A model generated the notes under the pieces. It did no database searches and was not told the DNA's origin. It saw only the letters and a list, made by a program, of their open reading frames with translations. Shown in pieces: positions 9,005 to 17,980 of a DNA stretch of 64,000 bases. The position numbers and the translations under genes are program-made. The stretch's first letter is position 1. Each line of letters begins with the position of its first letter. This stretch comes from Acidimicrobiales bacterium (GTDB lineage: Bacteria; Actinomycetota; Acidimicrobiia; Acidimicrobiales; Palsa-688), in the NCBI GenBank assembly GCA_036378675.1, contig DASUWA010000033.1:1-64000 (forward strand), written 5' to 3'.

Positions 9005-10105
9005 TTGCTGAAGGTGAAGACGATCCTGGCGGGGACCGGAACCTTGGGATTCGCGTTCGCGCTATGGGTCACGGTTCTCTCCCCGGGGGCACAGTCTCAG
9101 TCCGCGCCGACCGTGTCGCTCGTCCAATCGACGTGGTTCTGGCAGGGTGAAGCGTCACCCCCGGGCGGGGTCAGTCTTCCTCAAACCGTCCCGGACCCCG
9201 CCGTCCCCTCCGGTGATCTGGCCGTCGGCGGACCCGAAGTGCAGGGTCAGGCGCCGGCGGAAACCTACTTGGAGTTCGACGTGAGCTCGATTCCTCAGGG
9301 TTCGACGATCTCGTCGTTCAAGATCTCGCTTCCTGTGGACCCCTCCGCCCAAAGCCTGGTGCCGGCCGGCACCGTTCCTCCCATCGTCGCCTGTTCGCCG
9401 CAGCAACCTTGGCCAGCGGCTCCGGGTCCCCAGCCCTACGGTCAGAAGCCGGCCGATCACTGCGATCCAGGCGCGCCGAAAGTATCGAGTGGTGACGGAG
9501 GCAAGACGTATACGGTCGACATCGCTTCAATCGCGTCCGCCTGGGTCGCCAACGGTCAGAACTTCGGCGTCGCCATCACCGATGATCCGTCGAACACTTC
9601 GACCGCTTATCAAGTCGTGTTCGGGCCGTCCTCGGCGGTAGAGAAGATCCAAGCCACCGTCGATTACTCCCCGCCGCCCTCGGGACTTGGCGGGAGTTCC
9701 ATCGGGAATGAAACCCCTGCCGTGGTGAACGGCCCGTCGCCGGAGGGTCCTTCGGGGGTTGCAGCTCCATCGGTGCCGGCCTCCCCGATACTCCCCGCCA
9801 CGGGAACCGGGGGCACACCGCCGGCGACTGCAACGCCGCCGGTCGCATCAACTCTTCCTTCCGCGACGACTCCGCAGCGGGTCAAGTCCGCGGCGGCCTC
9901 ACACCACACCGCGACAAGCACGCCGCCCGCGGGTTTCTGGATAGTGGCCGCCCTCCTGGCTGCGCTGGTCGGCGTGTGCATGCTGGAGCTTCGGCGGCCT
10001 CCCGAGATGTCGCTCGCGACCACCGAGCGGGGCGTCGGAAAGTTGCTGTCGCACCTCGCCGCCCGGCAAGAAGACGGCCCGGCACAGGCGGATGGCGGGC
10101 CTTGA
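9005..10105 (+). CDS. Secreted DNRLRE-type protein with C-terminal membrane segment
   Basis: I place the start at TTG 9005, seven bases after GAGAGG; GTG 9014 is the alternative. Residues 1-38 are a signal peptide ending near GAQSQSAP. Residues 40-215 resemble the DNRLRE / CBM96-like domain: TYLEFDVSSIPQGSTISSF is the typical strand pattern, followed by VDIASIASAWVANGQNFGVAI. A Pro/Thr-rich linker follows and contains LPATG at about residue 263. A membrane segment (FWIVAALLAALVGVCMLEL, about 311-330) and a cytoplasmic tail of about 35 residues end it. LPATG lies too far from the membrane segment for a standard sortase signal. A TATAGA at 8963 may be the -10 box. It heads the ABC-transporter operon. 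Confidence 0.72.
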   Translation: MLKVKTILAGTGTLGFAFALWVTVLSPGAQSQSAPTVSLVQSTWFWQGEASPPGGVSLPQTVPDPAVPSGDLAVGGPEVQGQAPAETYLEFDVSSIPQGSTISSFKISLPVDPSAQSLVPAGTVPPIVACSPQQPWPAAPGPQPYGQKPADHCDPGAPKVSSGDGGKTYTVDIASIASAWVANGQNFGVAITDDPSNTSTAYQVVFGPSSAVEKIQATVDYSPPPSGLGGSSIGNETPAVVNGPSPEGPSGVAAPSVPASPILPATGTGGTPPATATPPVASTLPSATTPQRVKSAAASHHTATSTPPAGFWIVAALLAALVGVCMLELRRPPEMSLATTERGVGKLLSHLAARQEDGPAQADGGP

Positions 10106-10125
10106 AGTCAGGAGACCTGGAGACA

Positions 10126-11613
10126 ATGACCAACATGTTTGAGCGGCCGCGCCGCCGGAACGTAATCGCAGGGGTGGCAGCGCTCGGCCTGCTGTGCACC
10201 TCGTGCGGGCTGGCCTCAGGGTCCGCCGGCGACCTGAGCCGCTCCCTTACCGCTGGCGGGGGGGCCGGTGCATCGTCGATCGGCCCCGGCGGGGGATCCT
10301 CCTCGGGAGGCGGAACGGCTGCCGGTTCGGCATCGGCTAGCGGGGCCGCAGCTGCGAACGGAAGTTCAGCTGCGGGCGGCGGCACCGCGGCCGGCGGGTC
10401 GGGCGCGGCAGGAGCGAGTGGTGGCGGGGCCGCCACGGCAGGAGGCACCGGCGGCGGCGCGGCCGGCGGAGGAGCGGCAGCGGGCCAGGCGGCCTTCGAG
10501 ACGATTGGCATCCGCAACGGGGTGATCTACTTGGGGCTTCACGCGCCCGAGACGGGGGCTGCGCCCATTCCCCTGCAGGCGTTCGCCACCGGCGTGAAGC
10601 TGTTCTGGGAGAACCACACGGTCTTCGGGCACCAGGTAGTCATGCAGTTCGCCGACGACCAGTACAACCCGTCGGTGGCTCGGCAGGTGTGCGAGTCGAT
10701 GTCCCGCCAGGACCTGTTCGTCATAGGCGGGGCGGGCACCGATCAGATCCAAGCGTGCGGAACCGACCCGGTCCTTGCAAGCACCCATACGCCCTACTTC
10801 TCGGCGGGCGTCACGACCAACGGACTGAACGGATTGCCGTACTACTTCGCGCTCAGCCAGAGCTACGCGGCACAGTCCGCCAACGTCTTTGCGATGGCGA
10901 GCCAGCTCTACGGAGCTGACGTCAACCAAAAGTGGGCAATCGTCACGGAGAACACGCCCAACTTCGACGACACGACGAATGCGATCGTCCAGGTCCTTAG
11001 AAGCAAGGGGATCAGCTACTGCGACCCCAAGACCACGAGACCGCCGAAGTACTACAGCGACTCCGACGTGAGCCACTACACGAGCGCGATCCAGTCGTGT
11101 GGGGCCAAGGTGGTGTACCTCGACGTCGACCCGAACTTCTGGATCGCCATGGTCCGTGACGCTTCGACATCGCTGTTCACCCCCGACTGGGTCGGACCGG
11201 GAATCACCAACGGCGAGGACCTCGTGGCCACCCCGGTGTGCGGAGAGCAACCGAACATCAAGGCCGCGTTCTTGTCGCCCTACATGGGCCTGGACCGCCA
11301 GCCGGCGGACTTCAGCGGCCAGAGCAACCCAGCTCCCGATGCGCCCGCGGCCGAACGCGACATCGAGCTCCTCATCTACGGCGTGTCGCAGGTGGTCTAC
11401 AACGCGATGCTCTCGGTCGGGAGCTTCGCCAACCTCACGAGGGACAACCTGATCGCCGCCATGTCGAGATTCTCGGCCGGCTACGGCCAGCAGCTCACCG
11501 TGTTCCCGACCGTGAACATGGCGGCGGGGCAGGGCCATTTCGGTGGTACTGGCATGTGGGAGCTGCAGCTGAGCTGCGCCCAGAGCCAATACGTCACCGC
11601 GGGAAGGCTGTAG
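10126..11613 (+). CDS. ABC transporter substrate-binding lipoprotein (branched-chain amino-acid type)
   Basis: The product is 495 aa. It has a lipoprotein signal (RRRNVIAGVAALGLLCTSC), then a roughly 85-residue Gly/Ala/Ser low-complexity linker, then a type I periplasmic-binding fold (Peripla_BP_6/LivK class) from about residue 125: IRNGVIYLGLHAPETG, then HQVVMQFADDQYNP, then DLFVIGGAGTDQIQ. It should be lipid-anchored and deliver a ligand to the LivHM channel encoded next. Ligands in this class include amino acids, amides, urea, aromatic acids and short lipidic acids, so specificity is open. The long Gly/Ala linker is unusual. ATG 10126 follows GGAG closely; a second ATG is three codons on. 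Confidence 0.88.
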   Translation: MTNMFERPRRRNVIAGVAALGLLCTSCGLASGSAGDLSRSLTAGGGAGASSIGPGGGSSSGGGTAAGSASASGAAAANGSSAAGGGTAAGGSGAAGASGGGAATAGGTGGGAAGGGAAAGQAAFETIGIRNGVIYLGLHAPETGAAPIPLQAFATGVKLFWENHTVFGHQVVMQFADDQYNPSVARQVCESMSRQDLFVIGGAGTDQIQACGTDPVLASTHTPYFSAGVTTNGLNGLPYYFALSQSYAAQSANVFAMASQLYGADVNQKWAIVTENTPNFDDTTNAIVQVLRSKGISYCDPKTTRPPKYYSDSDVSHYTSAIQSCGAKVVYLDVDPNFWIAMVRDASTSLFTPDWVGPGITNGEDLVATPVCGEQPNIKAAFLSPYMGLDRQPADFSGQSNPAPDAPAAERDIELLIYGVSQVVYNAMLSVGSFANLTRDNLIAAMSRFSAGYGQQLTVFPTVNMAAGQGHFGGTGMWELQLSCAQSQYVTAGRL

Positions 11614-11622
11614 GTAAGGGCG

Positions 11623-12561
11623 TTGATCGCATCGGTGGGAAGTTCGGTCGGCGTCCCTCTAGTCGCGGGGATACGCGACGGTTGCGTGTACGGGCTCGTC
11701 GCGTGCGGGCTGGTGCTCATCTACAAGTCCAACCAGATATTCAACTTCGCCCAGGCCGAATTCGGGTCGGTCGCCGCGTTCATCGCCCTCGCCTTCATCA
11801 AGGGTCTGGGCCCGTTCCCCAAGGTGCCCTACGGTCTCGCTCTCGCCTTCGGGATCATCGCCGGAGCGCTGACCGGACTCATAACCGAGCGGCTGGTGAT
11901 CAGACCCCTGTTCACGGCCTCAAGGGCGGTGCTGCTCGTGGCCACCGCCGGCGTCGCCCTGCTCCTGATCAGCCTCGAAGCGGTGATTCTCGGGACAGAG
12001 AACCTGCACGTGTTCCCTCCGCTGGGGGCCCGTCACCACTTCGCTCTGTTCGGGAAGGTTGGGGGAGCCCACTCATTCACCTACGGCTTCACGGACATCG
12101 ACCTCTTGATCGGGCTTCTCGCCATCGCGGTCCTCGGGGTGTGGTTCTTCAGGAGCAGGTGGGGCAAGAGCGTCCTCGCGGTGAGCCAAGACGTTTCAGC
12201 AGCGCGCGCTGTCGGAATCAACGTGAGCAAGGTTTCGGCGCTCACCTGGCTGATCGCCGGGCTCGTCGGAGGGGTGGCCGGGGTTCTTTATGCCCCTGCC
12301 AAAGGCGCGATACCTCCGGGCTTCATGACTGGTATCGGGGAGATCGGCCCGCTCGTATTCGGATTCATCGCCGCGGTCATCGGGGGGATGACCAGCCTTC
12401 CGGGAGCCTTCGTGGGCGGGGTGGTGGTGGGTATCGTCGGAGACTTCGCGCAGAAGTACGTTCCCACCTCGGTGCCTGGAGCAGAGCAGGTCGTGCTCGC
12501 TTCGATCCTGCTGATCGTACTCGTCGCCCGACCGACCGGACTCTTGGGCAGGGGAGTCTGA
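11623..12561 (+). CDS. livH: Branched-chain amino-acid type ABC permease LivH
   Basis: The product is 312 aa from TTG 11623 (GTG 11635 is an in-frame alternative). It has about eight membrane helices and the family segments VPLVAGIRDGCVYGLVACGL at the start and VSQDVSAARAVGINVSKV, the cytoplasmic loop that docks the ATPase. GMTSLPGAFVGGVVVG near the end is the second typical LivH patch. It pairs with LivM. Its stop overlaps the next start (TGATG), so the two are translationally coupled. Confidence 0.9.
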   Translation: MIASVGSSVGVPLVAGIRDGCVYGLVACGLVLIYKSNQIFNFAQAEFGSVAAFIALAFIKGLGPFPKVPYGLALAFGIIAGALTGLITERLVIRPLFTASRAVLLVATAGVALLLISLEAVILGTENLHVFPPLGARHHFALFGKVGGAHSFTYGFTDIDLLIGLLAIAVLGVWFFRSRWGKSVLAVSQDVSAARAVGINVSKVSALTWLIAGLVGGVAGVLYAPAKGAIPPGFMTGIGEIGPLVFGFIAAVIGGMTSLPGAFVGGVVVGIVGDFAQKYVPTSVPGAEQVVLASILLIVLVARPTGLLGRGV

Positions 12562-13652
12562 TGGCCTTTCGGGTTGCTGCTCCTGCGCCCTCGTTATTGG
12601 CGCCGAAGGCCGCGGGCTTTACGGCGCGTGCGCTCGCCTGGGCGGCGGTTGTGGCGGCGGTTCTGATCGCCGGGTTGTCGGGAGCGAATACCGCGGCGTA
12701 CGCGACCACTGCCGCGGTGTACGTGCTTATCGGCCTGTCACTGAACGTCATACTCGGCTACACCGGTCAGCTGTCTCTCGGCCATCAAGGACTCATGGGC
12801 TCCGGGGCACTCTTCGCCGCCTACATGTCGACCAAGCACGGCACTCCGTTCCCCGCTGCGGTAGCGATCGGTGGCGTTGCGGCGGCAGCCGTGGCCCTGC
12901 TCATCGGCTTCGCCGCGCTGCGGATACGCGGTCTATACCTAGCTCTGGTCACCTTGGTCGTCGGCATCACGTTGCAAGGTTCTCTTTTCGAGGTGCCTGC
13001 CCTCACCGGAGGAGGGGCGGGCGAAGCCGCCAACCGGCCCTCGGTTCTCTCGTCCAACGACCGGTACTACTTCGTCTGCGTCGCAGTCGTCGTCGCGGTG
13101 ATGTACCTGGATAGCCGCCTGGTCGCATCGAAGGTCGGGCGGGCGTTCGCGGCGATCAAGGAGGACGAGAGGGTGGCGTCCGCCTTCGGAGTGAACGTCA
13201 TGGGATACAAGCTGCTGGCGTTCGTCATCTCCGGGCTCGTGGCTGGAGTGGCCGGCGGGCTGTTCGCATTCTCCACTCAGCAGTTCAACGGAAACGACTT
13301 CTCCTTCCTTCTCGCGCTCACTTTCGTTCTGATGACGGTTGTCGGTGGCGCAGGCTCGCGTGCGGGCGTTGCGATCGGGTCGATCTTGTTCGCGGTCTTG
13401 CACACGTTCCTGGCGAACTTTTTCCTGTTCAAGGACTTCGCAGGGCTCTTCTCGACCAGTCTGCACAACAACATCCTGCAGTTCGGTCCTGACCTGATCA
13501 GCGCGTTGCTACTGCTGATCACGTTCGCCATAAATCCTCAAGGTCTCGCCCAGCAGATCGACCCGATTGTGCGCTGGATGACCGGTGGCCCTCTCCGGTT
13601 CCGTTCGCGCTCCGCCGTCCAGGGTCGGGAGGTCGTGAATGCCCGTCCTTGA
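12561..13652 (+). CDS. livM: Branched-chain amino-acid type ABC permease LivM
   Basis: The product is 363 aa from the ATG at 12561, which overlaps the LivH stop by one base. An N-terminal extension of about 30 residues precedes eight to ten helices. LNVILGYTGQLSLGHQG is the LivM signature, and KEDERVASAFGVNVMGYKL is the ATPase-docking loop. ALRIRGLYLALVTL is also typical. It forms the channel with LivH. Its 3' end overlaps the LivG start by 14 bases. Confidence 0.9.
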   Translation: MAFRVAAPAPSLLAPKAAGFTARALAWAAVVAAVLIAGLSGANTAAYATTAAVYVLIGLSLNVILGYTGQLSLGHQGLMGSGALFAAYMSTKHGTPFPAAVAIGGVAAAAVALLIGFAALRIRGLYLALVTLVVGITLQGSLFEVPALTGGGAGEAANRPSVLSSNDRYYFVCVAVVVAVMYLDSRLVASKVGRAFAAIKEDERVASAFGVNVMGYKLLAFVISGLVAGVAGGLFAFSTQQFNGNDFSFLLALTFVLMTVVGGAGSRAGVAIGSILFAVLHTFLANFFLFKDFAGLFSTSLHNNILQFGPDLISALLLLITFAINPQGLAQQIDPIVRWMTGGPLRFRSRSAVQGREVVNARP

Positions 13653-14475
13653 AGTCCGGGATCTATCCATTCGCTTCGGAGGCCTCCGCGCCCTCGACTC
13701 GCTGTCGATGGTCGTCGACGAGTGGGAAATAGTCGGGCTGATCGGTCCCAACGGCGCTGGCAAGACGACCGCCTTCAACTGCATCACCGGTTTCTACCGC
13801 CCCGATACGGGCAAGGTGATTCACCGCGGCCGCGACGTCACCGGAATGAGTCCTCACCAGCGCGTCGCCCTCGGGTTCGGGCGCACCTTCCAGAACGTCG
13901 GGATGATCAAGAGCGCGACCGCACTCGACAACCTCAAGGCCGCCCAACACATCCACGCCGGCTACTCGGCGCTGTCAGGGATTCTGGGCACACCGGAGGC
14001 CGCCGAGGACGAGCGCGAACTGACCTTCAAGGCCGAAGCCATGCTCGAATTCCTCGGCCTCGGGGAGATCCGCGACTCTGTCGTCTCGAGCCTCCCGTAC
14101 GGGCAGCTGAAGCTTCTGGAACTCGGCTGCGCCCTCTCCACCGACCCGGACGTTCTTCTCCTCGATGAGCCTTCGAGCGGGATGGGCCCGGAGGAAGCAG
14201 CCGATCTTGGGCGGCGTCTCCTTGAACTCCGGGAGCAAGTGGGGCTCACCATGCTGCTGATCGAGCATCACGTGCCGCTCGTCAGCGCAGTTTGCGACTA
14301 CGTGTATGTGCTCAACTTCGGAAGCCTTCTCGCAGAAGGAGTGCCGGCCGAGATCCAACGCCACCCGCAGGTAGTGGAGGCCTATCTCGGCGGTTCGGCA
14401 CGGCAAAAGAAGACGCCCACGGCCGCCCCCGACGACACCGTCGAGATGCCGAATCCGACCGAGGCGTCGGCATGA
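13639..14475 (+). CDS. livG: Branched-chain amino-acid type ABC ATPase LivG
   Basis: The product is 278 aa. It has the Walker A GPNGAGKTTAFN near residue 35, a signature helix written SLPYGQLKLLELG instead of LSGGQ, as is usual for LivG, Walker B DVLLLDEPSSGMGPEE, and the switch histidine in LLIEHHVPLV. The last 30 residues (KKTPTAAPDDTVEMP) are a polar tail beyond the domain. It energises the LivHM pore together with LivF. ATGA overlap with the next gene couples translation. Confidence 0.92.
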   Translation: MPVLEVRDLSIRFGGLRALDSLSMVVDEWEIVGLIGPNGAGKTTAFNCITGFYRPDTGKVIHRGRDVTGMSPHQRVALGFGRTFQNVGMIKSATALDNLKAAQHIHAGYSALSGILGTPEAAEDERELTFKAEAMLEFLGLGEIRDSVVSSLPYGQLKLLELGCALSTDPDVLLLDEPSSGMGPEEAADLGRRLLELREQVGLTMLLIEHHVPLVSAVCDYVYVLNFGSLLAEGVPAEIQRHPQVVEAYLGGSARQKKTPTAAPDDTVEMPNPTEASA

Positions 14476-15203
14476 GCCTGCTGGAAGTGGATGACCTTCG
14501 CGTCGGGTACGGGGCCTTGCCGGTCCTGCACGGCATTAGTTTCTCTATCGAAGAGGGAACGACGGCGGTGCTGCTCGGTCTGAACGGCGCCGGTAAGACG
14601 ACCACGGTCAACACCATCGCCGGGTTGTTGCGGTCGTGGTCGGGTGACATCCGTTTCGAGGGAAGATCCGTCACCCGGATGAACACGGACGAGATCGTGA
14701 AGGCGGGGATCTCGTTGTCGATGGAAGGCCGCCACGTCTTCTCCGGACTGACGGTTCGCGACAACCTCGAGCTCGGTTCGTGGACATCCAGGGATCGAAT
14801 GCGCGAGACGATGGAGAAGGTTTTCGCCTACTTCCCCCGCCTGGAGGAACGGGCCGGGCAGGTCGCAGGGACTCTTTCGGGCGGCGAGCAGCAGATGCTT
14901 GCGATAGGCCGCGCGCTGATGGCCCGTCCGAGGCTGCTTCTAATCGACGAGGCATCACTGGGGCTGTCACCGTTGATGGCCGAGACGGTCTTCCAGGTGG
15001 TGGAGCAGATCAACACGGACGGCACCACGGTGATGCTCGTCGAGCAGAACGTGGGCGCCCTCGAATACGCAGACCGAGCGCTGGTGATGGAGAAGGGAAC
15101 CTTGACTTTCGACGGGCTCCCCGAACGATTGGCCTCCGAGTCTTATCTCGAAGAGGTCTACCTCGGAGACGTCGCGGAGGCCGGGGCGGCCAGGAGCAAA
15201 TGA
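14472..15203 (+). CDS. livF: Branched-chain amino-acid type ABC ATPase LivF
   Basis: The product is 243 aa from the ATG at 14472, overlapping the LivG stop by four bases. Walker A is LGLNGAGKTTTVN, the signature is TLSGGEQQMLAIGRALM, and Walker B is RLLLIDEASLGLSP. MEGRHVFSGLTVRDNL is the typical Q-loop-side segment of LivF. The partner is LivG; together they form the nucleotide-binding pair of the importer. Confidence 0.92.
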   Translation: MSLLEVDDLRVGYGALPVLHGISFSIEEGTTAVLLGLNGAGKTTTVNTIAGLLRSWSGDIRFEGRSVTRMNTDEIVKAGISLSMEGRHVFSGLTVRDNLELGSWTSRDRMRETMEKVFAYFPRLEERAGQVAGTLSGGEQQMLAIGRALMARPRLLLIDEASLGLSPLMAETVFQVVEQINTDGTTVMLVEQNVGALEYADRALVMEKGTLTFDGLPERLASESYLEEVYLGDVAEAGAARSK

Positions 15204-15216
15204 CAGGAGGAGCCGC

Positions 15217-15834
15217 ATGAGCACCGATGAGCAGACCTCAACGGAGCACGAGCTGAGAGCCGGCGCCGCGATGCGACGCGCTCAGACGGGGATCCGCGGA
15301 GCCGCGGGCCGAGTGCTGGGCAGCGGCGGTAGCCGCCTGGGCCTGGTCGTCATTGCCATCGGGTTGGTGGTGATCGGAGTCGGCTGGAACGGCGCCGCGG
15401 GATCCGGCGGCGAGGTCAACCACGTACCGGTCGTCCAAGCTCAGCTTCCCTGGTTGCTGTCCGGCGGCTTTCTGGGTCTGGGGATCATTGTCCTCGGGGC
15501 GGCGATGGTCGTCGCCAACGCCTACCGCGAGTCCGAGGCTCGCCTGGCGGCGCGATTCGAACAACTTCTCGATGTGCTAGAGCGCTCGCCGGCCGCGACG
15601 GGCCCGGCAGCTGCCGCCTCCCGCCCGCGCGACGACGACCTTGTAGTTGCCGGCTCCGCGTCCTTCCATCGCCCCGACTGCCGCCTCGTGAAGGGCCGAT
15701 CCGAGGCACGTCTCATCGACGTCGCGACGGCTTTGGATCTCGGGCTTACCCCATGCCGCATCTGCAAACCGGTCGGTGCGCAGCACGACTCGGCTGCGGC
15801 ACGCCAGTACTCTGAGTCGACTCGAGGTTCGTGA
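15217..15834 (+). CDS. Two-helix membrane protein with Cys pair at the C terminus
   Basis: The product is 205 aa, starting 13 bases after livF with AGGAGG upstream, so it belongs to the ABC operon. An N-terminal region of about 40 residues is followed by two membrane helices (LGLVVIAIGLVVIGVGW, then LPWLLSGGFLGLGIIVLG), a coiled segment (RESEARLAARFEQLLDVLE), an Ala/Pro linker, and a C-terminal module with FHRPDCRLVKG and TPCRIC. That module resembles the small Ada-type metal-binding pattern (HRPDCxxV then PCxxC), which could hold zinc. No function is known to me; the position suggests an accessory subunit or a regulator of the transporter. Confidence 0.75.
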   Translation: MSTDEQTSTEHELRAGAAMRRAQTGIRGAAGRVLGSGGSRLGLVVIAIGLVVIGVGWNGAAGSGGEVNHVPVVQAQLPWLLSGGFLGLGIIVLGAAMVVANAYRESEARLAARFEQLLDVLERSPAATGPAAAASRPRDDDLVVAGSASFHRPDCRLVKGRSEARLIDVATALDLGLTPCRICKPVGAQHDSAAARQYSESTRGS

Positions 15835-15840
15835 CGCGGT

Positions 15841-17037
15841 TCACCCGATCTTGACCTGCGTCGGGAGCTTGGCGAATCCGCGCACGTTGATCGAATGCAC
15901 TCTTTCGGAGTTTTCCTCGTCGACGCAATAATCGGAGACCCTGCGTGCGAGCGCCTCGAGAGCTATCCGGCCCTCCAACCGAGCGAGCGGCGCTCCTAGG
16001 CAGAAATGACGGCCCGAACCGAAGCTGATCAGCTTCGAAGTATTCCGGTACGGGTCGTAGAGGTCAGGGTCGGGAAACGCTGCGGCGTCACGGTTGGCGG
16101 ACCCGATCAGGAGCAGGACGGGTGCACCGTCCGGCACCGAGCTGCCAGCGAGTTCTACGTCCCCGGTCGCTACCCGGACGAGCATCTGGGTGGAGTTGTC
16201 AAAGCGCACCGTCTCCTCGACCCAGAGTGGAGCGTCACTGGGCTCGGCAAGTAACCGGGCTTTGACGTCGGGGAACCGCGAAGCCCAGAACCAGGCGTTG
16301 GCCAGCATCTTGGTCGTGGTCTCGTTCCCGGCGACAACCATCAGCAGCAGGAAGGACGTGACTTCCTCGTCGCTCAACCGGTCGCCCTCGACGTCAGCCT
16401 GGGTCAGCGCAGAGGTCAGGTCGTCGGCAGGTCGTGTCCGCCGATCGGCGATCAGCTCGGAGAAGTAGGTGATGAGCTTGATCGCAGCCTCGATGCCCGC
16501 CGGCGGGACATCGGTAACGCCTTTATCGCGGTGGACGAGCAGGTCGGCGAGGCGACGGAGCTCGGTCCTGTCGGTTTCGGGGACGCCGAGCATCGCCGAG
16601 ATCACTTCCATCGGAAGTAGGCCGGCGAAGTCCGCGACGAAGTCGAACTCGCCGCCGGACTTCGATAGGGCTGCATCGAGATGCCGTTCCGCCAGGAGCC
16701 GGATGCTGGGCTCCAGGTCTGCCGCGCGACGTGGGGTGAATCCTTTTGACACGAGCGCACGCATTCGGGTGTGCTTCGGCGGATCCATGGCCAGAAAGGA
16801 CATGCTCTTGTGTGCATCGGGGCCGTAGGCGATCGGGTCCAAGGACACACCGAACCTGCTCGACAGCTGGGCGGTGTTGCGGAAGCCGGCCGCAACGTCG
16901 GAGTGCCGGGATATCGCCCAGAACCCGCGTTCTTCGTTGTGGTACAGGGGTGCCTCATCCCTGAGGCGCGCGTAGGTCGGATACGGGTCTTCGTGGATCT
17001 GGTAGTCGTACGGGTCGTATCGGAGGGGCTCGCTCAT
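15841..17037 (-). CDS. Cytochrome P450
   Basis: The product is 398 aa, the usual length for a soluble bacterial P450. The I-helix oxygen motif AGNETTT, the K-helix EETVR (ExxR), and the heme loop FGSGRHFCLGAPLAR with ligand Cys346 are all present. It needs ferredoxin and a reductase, neither of which is adjacent. Related actinobacterial P450s hydroxylate steroids, terpenes or fatty acids, and the neighbourhood (beta-hydroxyacid dehydrogenase, CMD, NDMA-alcohol dehydrogenase) suggests a catabolic role. It ends six bases from the convergent ABC operon and diverges from the next gene with 35 bases between starts. Confidence 0.93.
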   Translation of the reverse strand: MSEPLRYDPYDYQIHEDPYPTYARLRDEAPLYHNEERGFWAISRHSDVAAGFRNTAQLSSRFGVSLDPIAYGPDAHKSMSFLAMDPPKHTRMRALVSKGFTPRRAADLEPSIRLLAERHLDAALSKSGGEFDFVADFAGLLPMEVISAMLGVPETDRTELRRLADLLVHRDKGVTDVPPAGIEAAIKLITYFSELIADRRTRPADDLTSALTQADVEGDRLSDEEVTSFLLLMVVAGNETTTKMLANAWFWASRFPDVKARLLAEPSDAPLWVEETVRFDNSTQMLVRVATGDVELAGSSVPDGAPVLLLIGSANRDAAAFPDPDLYDPYRNTSKLISFGSGRHFCLGAPLARLEGRIALEALARRVSDYCVDEENSERVHSINVRGFAKLPTQVKIG

Positions 17038-17072
17038 AACTACTGTGGACCCCTGTCTATCAACAAAGGGGG

Positions 17073-17927
17073 ATGCGGGTGGCCGCCGTTGGTGTTGTGG
17101 GCCTTGGCGAGATAGGCGGAAGCGTCGCTTCCGCGCTGGCCGCGGCGGGTCACGACGTATGTGTCTGTGACGTCCGTCCGGAAGCGTCGGCCAAGCTCTC
17201 GGACAGGTGCCGGGTGGTTGACGACCCGGCGGAGCTCGGTCGGTCGGTCGACGTCGTCATCGTCGCGGTCGTCGACGACGATCAGGTCCGAGCGGTGCTC
17301 CTCGGACCTTTGGGTGCGCTAACGACGATGCGCCGCGGGTCGACTGTGATCGTCGTGTCGACGGTTAGCATGGCGGCCTTGCGTGACGTCGCCGAAGCCG
17401 GGCGGCCCGGCGGGGTGGCCGTCGTGGATTGCGGCGTGAGCGGTGGCCCGTCCGCAGCAGCGGCGGGAAAGTTCGTCTCGATGGTCGGTGGCGATGATGG
17501 CGCTGTAGCGCGGGTCCTGCCGGTCATCGATTCGTTCAGCTCGCTTGTGGTTCGAATGGGCCCGCTGGGTTCGGGGCTGAAGGCAAAGCTGGCGCGCAAC
17601 GTGGTGCAGTACGGATCGTGGCTGGCTGCTTACGAGGCCCAGAGGATCGCGGAAGCCGCCGGCATAGATCTTCAGAATCTCGCGCGGGTGATCAAAGAGA
17701 GCGATCGCATGATCGGGGGCGCTTCGGCGCTCATGTTCAGGGACACGGTGGCGCCCTTCGGACCGGGCGACGATGAGCGACTGGTCGGCGCCATGCGGTC
17801 GGCCGCTGCGTTGGCCCACAAGGACCTCGACGCCGCGCTGGATCTCGCGTGGGAGCTCGAGTTGGAGTGCCCGCTGACCGAGCTCGCCGAGTCGAACATC
17901 GGATCGGTCTTCGGAGTCGAACCTTGA
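17073..17927 (+). CDS. Beta-hydroxyacid dehydrogenase-like NAD(P) oxidoreductase
   Basis: The product is 284 aa, with ATG 17073 after AAAGGGGG. The N-terminal Rossmann fold has VGVVGLGEIGGSVASALAAAG and the acidic second-strand end CDVRPEA, favouring NAD. VVDCGVSGGPSAAAAGK matches the substrate-binding motif of 3-hydroxyisobutyrate/6-phosphogluconate-type enzymes (usually DAPVSGG; here DCGVSGG). The catalytic lysine is expected in SGLKAKLARNVV (usually GxxxKxxxN). The substrate is a beta-hydroxy acid of unknown identity. It is followed directly, with overlapping TTGA, by the CMD gene. Confidence 0.85.
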   Translation: MRVAAVGVVGLGEIGGSVASALAAAGHDVCVCDVRPEASAKLSDRCRVVDDPAELGRSVDVVIVAVVDDDQVRAVLLGPLGALTTMRRGSTVIVVSTVSMAALRDVAEAGRPGGVAVVDCGVSGGPSAAAAGKFVSMVGGDDGAVARVLPVIDSFSSLVVRMGPLGSGLKAKLARNVVQYGSWLAAYEAQRIAEAAGIDLQNLARVIKESDRMIGGASALMFRDTVAPFGPGDDERLVGAMRSAAALAHKDLDAALDLAWELELECPLTELAESNIGSVFGVEP

Positions 17928-17980
17928 GCGAACCTGACGCGGTGGGCCGGCGCCCACCCTCCGCGGATCGCGAAGCCGGC

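Noticed and set aside
9791-9805. LPATG in the DNRLRE-type protein as a sortase signal.
   Set aside because: It lies about 45 residues before the membrane helix and the basic tail is long. Sortase signals need LPXTG directly before the helix.
10366-11589. Long minus-strand frame (about 400 aa) antisense to the substrate-binding lipoprotein.
   Set aside because: The plus-strand product has a lipobox and a binding fold. The antisense product is Arg/His/Asp-rich with no domain, the usual shadow of high-GC codon use.
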